A stretch of DNA of 64,000 nt from Prevotella sp. 10(H) (GTDB taxonomy: Bacteria > Bacteroidota > Bacteroidia > Bacteroidales > Dysgonomonadaceae). Below, piece after piece: positions 61,058-64,000 of the stretch (within the stretch, counting starts at the first letter, position 1; each line of letters begins with the position of its first letter). The DNA lies in assembly GCF_000711235.1 (NCBI RefSeq), contig NZ_JOMI01000004.1, positions 1 through 64,000 of the forward strand. The letters are read 5' to 3'. The notes beneath the pieces are model-generated. The model worked only from the letters and a program-made list of their open reading frames with translations. It was not told the origin of the DNA and did not search any database. The position numbers were made by a program, and so were the translations under genes.

Positions 61058-63064
61058 ATGCTTAAACTGATAAAGAACGATCAATGGTTAAAACCATATA
61101 CCGACGCGATAGAAGGACGCTATAAGTATGTGTTGAAAAAGGAAGCCGAAATCACTGATAACGGTAAACGTTCCCTGAGCGATTTTGCATCGGGGCATCT
61201 TTATTTCGGCCTGCACAAAAAGGCGCGCATGTGGGTTTTCAGAGAGTGGGCTCCAAATGCGACAGCAATATATATGGTGGGCGATTTCAACAACTGGCAG
61301 AAGCAAGATGAGTACAAACTCAACAAAAAAGATAATGGGGAATGGGAGTTAAAACTTCCTTTGAATAAAATAAAACATGGCGATTTATTCAAACTCAGAG
61401 TCTGTTGGGACGGGGGCGAAGCTGAACGCATTCCGGCGTGGGCAACCCGTGTCGTACAGGACGAACAAACCAAAATATTCAGTGCGCAGGTATGGAGTCC
61501 GGAGAAACCCTACGAATTCAAAAAGAAAACATTCAAGCCTAAAACAGACCCGCTTCTGATTTACGAATGCCATATAGGTATGGCTGCCGAAGCTGAAAAA
61601 GTAGGCACATACGAAGAGTTCAGACTGAATATCTTGCCACGTATAAAAAACGACGGATATAATACAATCCAGATAATGGCCATTCAGGAGCATCCTTATT
61701 ATGGCTCTTTCGGCTATCATGTTTCCAGCTTCTTTGCTGCGTCATCACGTTTCGGTACCCCGGACGAGTTAAAGCAACTGATAGATGATGCTCACGGTAT
61801 GGGTATAGCGGTAATTATGGATATAGTCCATTCGCACGCAGTAAAAAACGAAGTGGAAGGCCTCGGACGGTTCGACGGTTCATATTCGCAATACTTCCAT
61901 GAAGGGGCAAGACGCGAACATCCGGCTTGGGATTCGCTCAACTTTAACTATGGAAAAGACGAAGTTGTACATTTCCTATTATCGAATTGCAGGTATTGGT
62001 TAGAAGAATATAAATTTGACGGTTTCCGTTTCGACGGAGTGACCTCTATGCTTTATTACAGCCACGGACTGGGCGATAATTTTACCGGATATCAGGATTA
62101 TTTTAACGGTAATGAGGATGAAGATGCAATCAGCTATCTGACCCTTGCCAACAAACTGATCCATGAAGTAAACCCGAAAGCAATAACCATTGCCGAAGAA
62201 GTGAGCGGGATGCCGGGACTGGCAGCGAAAATAAAAGATGGCGGCTACGGCTTTGATTACCGCATGGCAATGAATATACCGGATTACTGGATTAAGATAA
62301 TCAAAGAAAGAAAAGACGAAGAATGGCATCCGACAAGCATTTTCTGGGAGCTGACTAACAGGCGCGCCGACGAAAAGACAATATCGTATGCCGAAAGCCA
62401 TGATCAGGCTTTGGTAGGTGACAAGACTATTATATTCCGCCTTATAGATGCAGATATGTACTGGTATATGTCGAAACATTATGGAAGTTCTTATCTGACA
62501 GACAGGGGAATTGCCTTGCATAAGATGATACGCCTTGTTACGTCGTCTACTATTAACGGAGGATACCTCAACTTTATGGGAAATGAATTCGGACATCCCG
62601 AATGGATCGATTTTCCACGCGAGGGTAACGGCTGGTCGTATAAATATGCGCGCAGGCAGTGGTGGCTGGCAGATAACCACGACCTGAAATATCATTATTT
62701 AGGAGATTTTGACAAGGCAATGCTTTCTCTTATTTCTTCGGTAAAACATTTCGAGCAAACTAAAATTGTCAAACTGTGGGATAAGGATGAAGATCAAGTA
62801 TTGGCTTATCAGCGGGATAATCTGATATTCGTCTTTAACTTCAATCCTCATAAGTCCTTCAACGATTACGGATTCCTTGCCCCCGAAGGTAAATATCAGG
62901 TTGTATTAGACAGCGATTCCAAAACTTTTGGAGGTAACGGGCTGATCGACGATACGGTAGAACACTTTACCATATATGACGGCCTTTACCATAAAGACGG
63001 AAAAGGGTGGCTGAAGCTGTATATTCCGGCCCGCACATCTTTTGTGTTAAAGAAAATGGATTAA
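61058..63064 (+). CDS. glgB: 1,4-alpha-glucan branching enzyme
   Basis: This 668-aa protein has an N-terminal CBM48 domain (FREWAPNATAIYMVGDFNNW), the GH13 barrel with GSFGYHVSSFFAASSRFGTP, nucleophile Asp326 in DGFRFDGVTSM, the acid in IAEEVSGMPGL (about 380), YAESHDQALVGDK, and a C-terminal beta domain. It resembles the eukaryote-like GBE found in Bacteroidetes. It adds alpha-1,6 branches to glycogen. No full-length glycogen synthase is in this window. Confidence 0.95.
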   Translation: MLKLIKNDQWLKPYTDAIEGRYKYVLKKEAEITDNGKRSLSDFASGHLYFGLHKKARMWVFREWAPNATAIYMVGDFNNWQKQDEYKLNKKDNGEWELKLPLNKIKHGDLFKLRVCWDGGEAERIPAWATRVVQDEQTKIFSAQVWSPEKPYEFKKKTFKPKTDPLLIYECHIGMAAEAEKVGTYEEFRLNILPRIKNDGYNTIQIMAIQEHPYYGSFGYHVSSFFAASSRFGTPDELKQLIDDAHGMGIAVIMDIVHSHAVKNEVEGLGRFDGSYSQYFHEGARREHPAWDSLNFNYGKDEVVHFLLSNCRYWLEEYKFDGFRFDGVTSMLYYSHGLGDNFTGYQDYFNGNEDEDAISYLTLANKLIHEVNPKAITIAEEVSGMPGLAAKIKDGGYGFDYRMAMNIPDYWIKIIKERKDEEWHPTSIFWELTNRRADEKTISYAESHDQALVGDKTIIFRLIDADMYWYMSKHYGSSYLTDRGIALHKMIRLVTSSTINGGYLNFMGNEFGHPEWIDFPREGNGWSYKYARRQWWLADNHDLKYHYLGDFDKAMLSLISSVKHFEQTKIVKLWDKDEDQVLAYQRDNLIFVFNFNPHKSFNDYGFLAPEGKYQVVLDSDSKTFGGNGLIDDTVEHFTIYDGLYHKDGKGWLKLYIPARTSFVLKKMD

Positions 63065-63081
63065 AAAATAATATAAAGGGG

Positions 63082-63115
63082 AACGGACCGGAACATTTAG
63101 CTTTCAGTCCGTTTT
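63082..63115 (+). terminator. Terminator of glgB
   Basis: AACGGAC (63082-63088) and GTCCGTT (63107-63113) form a 7-bp stem with an 18-nt loop, followed by T. Confidence 0.7.
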
Positions 63116-63200
63116 TCTGCTTTAAAGCTTCTTTATCTAAACAATTAAGATATATACCGTGTTTGAGAACTGAGAAGTATTTAAATCAACAAAGTTTGAT

Positions 63201-63208
63201 TACTTTTG
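63201..63208 (+). promoter_or_regulatory. -7 element of manA
   Basis: TACTTTTG matches TAnnTTTG, about 36 nt before the ATG at 63245. No clear -33 TTTG is present. Confidence 0.45.
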
Positions 63209-63244
63209 CAAATGAATTTTTAACCAAACAGTAATTATAATAAA

Positions 63245-64000
63245 ATGAAATTATATCCATTAAAATTTAAGACTATCCTCAAGTCGATAATCTGGGGAGG
63301 AGATGAGATATGTAAATTTAAAGGAATAACTCCCGGACAGGACGGTATCGGCGAAAGCTGGGAAATATCCAGCGTAGAGGGCAATGTTTCAGAAGTAGCC
63401 AACGGAGAACTTGCCGGCAAAAGTCTTACTGAAATCATCGACACATATAAAGAACAATTGGTAGGTAAAAAGAATTTCGAAACTTTCGGCACTACTTTTC
63501 CCTTACTAATCAAATTTATCGATGCACGCGATAATCTTTCCATTCAGGTTCATCCGGATGACGAACTGGCAAAGAAAAGACATAATTCGTTCGGAAAAAC
63601 CGAAATGTGGTATGTTATAAATGCTGCTCCGGGCGCATTCCTGTACTCCGGATTTGAAAAACAGATGACGCCTGATTCGTATGTAAAAAGTATCGAGGAC
63701 AATACTTTCGTAGATTCGCTGGCAAAGCATGATGTTAAAGCGGGTGACGTATTTTTTCTTCCTGCCGGACGTGTGCATGCTATCGGTGCGGGAACATTCA
63801 TCGCCGAGATACAGCAAACTTCCAATATTACTTATCGCATCTATGACTACAATCGCAAGGATGCCAATGGTAACGGACGTGAACTGCATACCGAACTGGC
63901 AAAAGATGCAATAGATTTCAAATTATACAATAATTATCAGAATTCATATACACGTAAAGAAAACCAGCCAGTTGAACTCGAATCGTGCAAATATTTCACT
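63245..64000 (+). CDS. manA: Mannose-6-phosphate isomerase, class I (3' end cut by window edge)
   Basis: From the ATG at 63245 the frame is open for 252 codons to the window edge. It has WGGDEICKFKG at the N-terminus, the metal ligands in LSIQVHPDDELAKKRH and GKTEMWYVINAAPGA, and FLPAGRVHAIGAGTFIAEIQ with the late His. It interconverts fructose 6-phosphate and mannose 6-phosphate, feeding GDP-sugars for glycans. The C-terminal end is outside the window. Confidence 0.94.
   Translation, partial: MKLYPLKFKTILKSIIWGGDEICKFKGITPGQDGIGESWEISSVEGNVSEVANGELAGKSLTEIIDTYKEQLVGKKNFETFGTTFPLLIKFIDARDNLSIQVHPDDELAKKRHNSFGKTEMWYVINAAPGAFLYSGFEKQMTPDSYVKSIEDNTFVDSLAKHDVKAGDVFFLPAGRVHAIGAGTFIAEIQQTSNITYRIYDYNRKDANGNGRELHTELAKDAIDFKLYNNYQNSYTRKENQPVELESCKYFT

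Noticed and set aside
62000-62695. 231-codon minus-strand frame inside glgB
   Set aside because: It is a shadow of the glgB codon pattern; glgB has intact catalytic motifs here.

Overview
This 64-kb window is chromosomal DNA from a member of the Bacteroidota, most likely the order Bacteroidales. Many genes are preceded by the Bacteroidetes sigma-ABfr promoter (TTTG, about 19-21 nt, then TAnnTTTG). Several families are typical of the phylum: the HU-CCDC81/SPOR protein, DUF4270, DUF4834, DUF4199, a BACON-type M60 peptidase and the single-domain GT5 'glycogen synthase' beside panC. The mix resembles Dysgonomonas and its relatives, but the genus is an inference. I see no rRNA, tRNA, insertion sequence, integrase, prophage or CRISPR array.

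Region 1 (1-9.6 kb, minus strand) is an AT-rich surface-polysaccharide locus. In transcription order it runs: Wza-like SLBB exporter, Wzz chain-length regulator, a 359-bp gap with inverted repeats, a radical-SAM/pyruvyl-transferase fusion, a GT4, a WecG/CpsF-type GT26, and a Wzx-type flippase cut by the window edge. The last four genes overlap or nearly touch, so they form one translationally coupled unit. gmhA (heptose synthesis) lies just upstream.

Region 2 (10-29 kb) is mostly housekeeping: a SPOR protein, upp, aroE, an OmpH/Skp-like chaperone, pepD and an acyltransferase. A tight cluster follows (FrnE-type DsbA, beta-helix lipoprotein, EEP nuclease, GT14), then a MarR regulator divergent from rpsF-rpsR-rplI. 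A small lipoprotein and the oxidative pentose-phosphate operon gnd-zwf-pgl come next. A convergent Crp-type regulator/GH3 pair closes the region.

Region 3 (29-44 kb) holds tig, clpP-clpX, recQ, coaD and a CtpA-like S41 protease on the plus strand. On the minus strand are a glycosyltransferase, a DUF4834 protein, mntP, a nitroreductase, a DPM1-like GT2 with a DUF4199 membrane protein, and lon.

Region 4 (44-64 kb) holds trmN6, a secreted M60 (mucinase-like) lipoprotein, MATE-panD-panC, the GT5 fragment with DUF4270, and an unrecognised three-segment membrane protein. These are followed by lrgAB, lpxH, a DUF59 Fe-S factor, radC, efp, an M3 peptidase, a second small lipoprotein with YhcH, glgB, and the start of manA.

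The most unusual observations are two. One is the radical-SAM/pyruvyl-transferase fusion in the glycan locus. The other is a family of degenerate heptanucleotide arrays (consensus AGYTAHN) in four intergenic regions, one of them inside the predicted efp promoter. A related 45-bp dispersed repeat and a duplicated promoter/leader block gather in the gene-free stretch 55879-56343.
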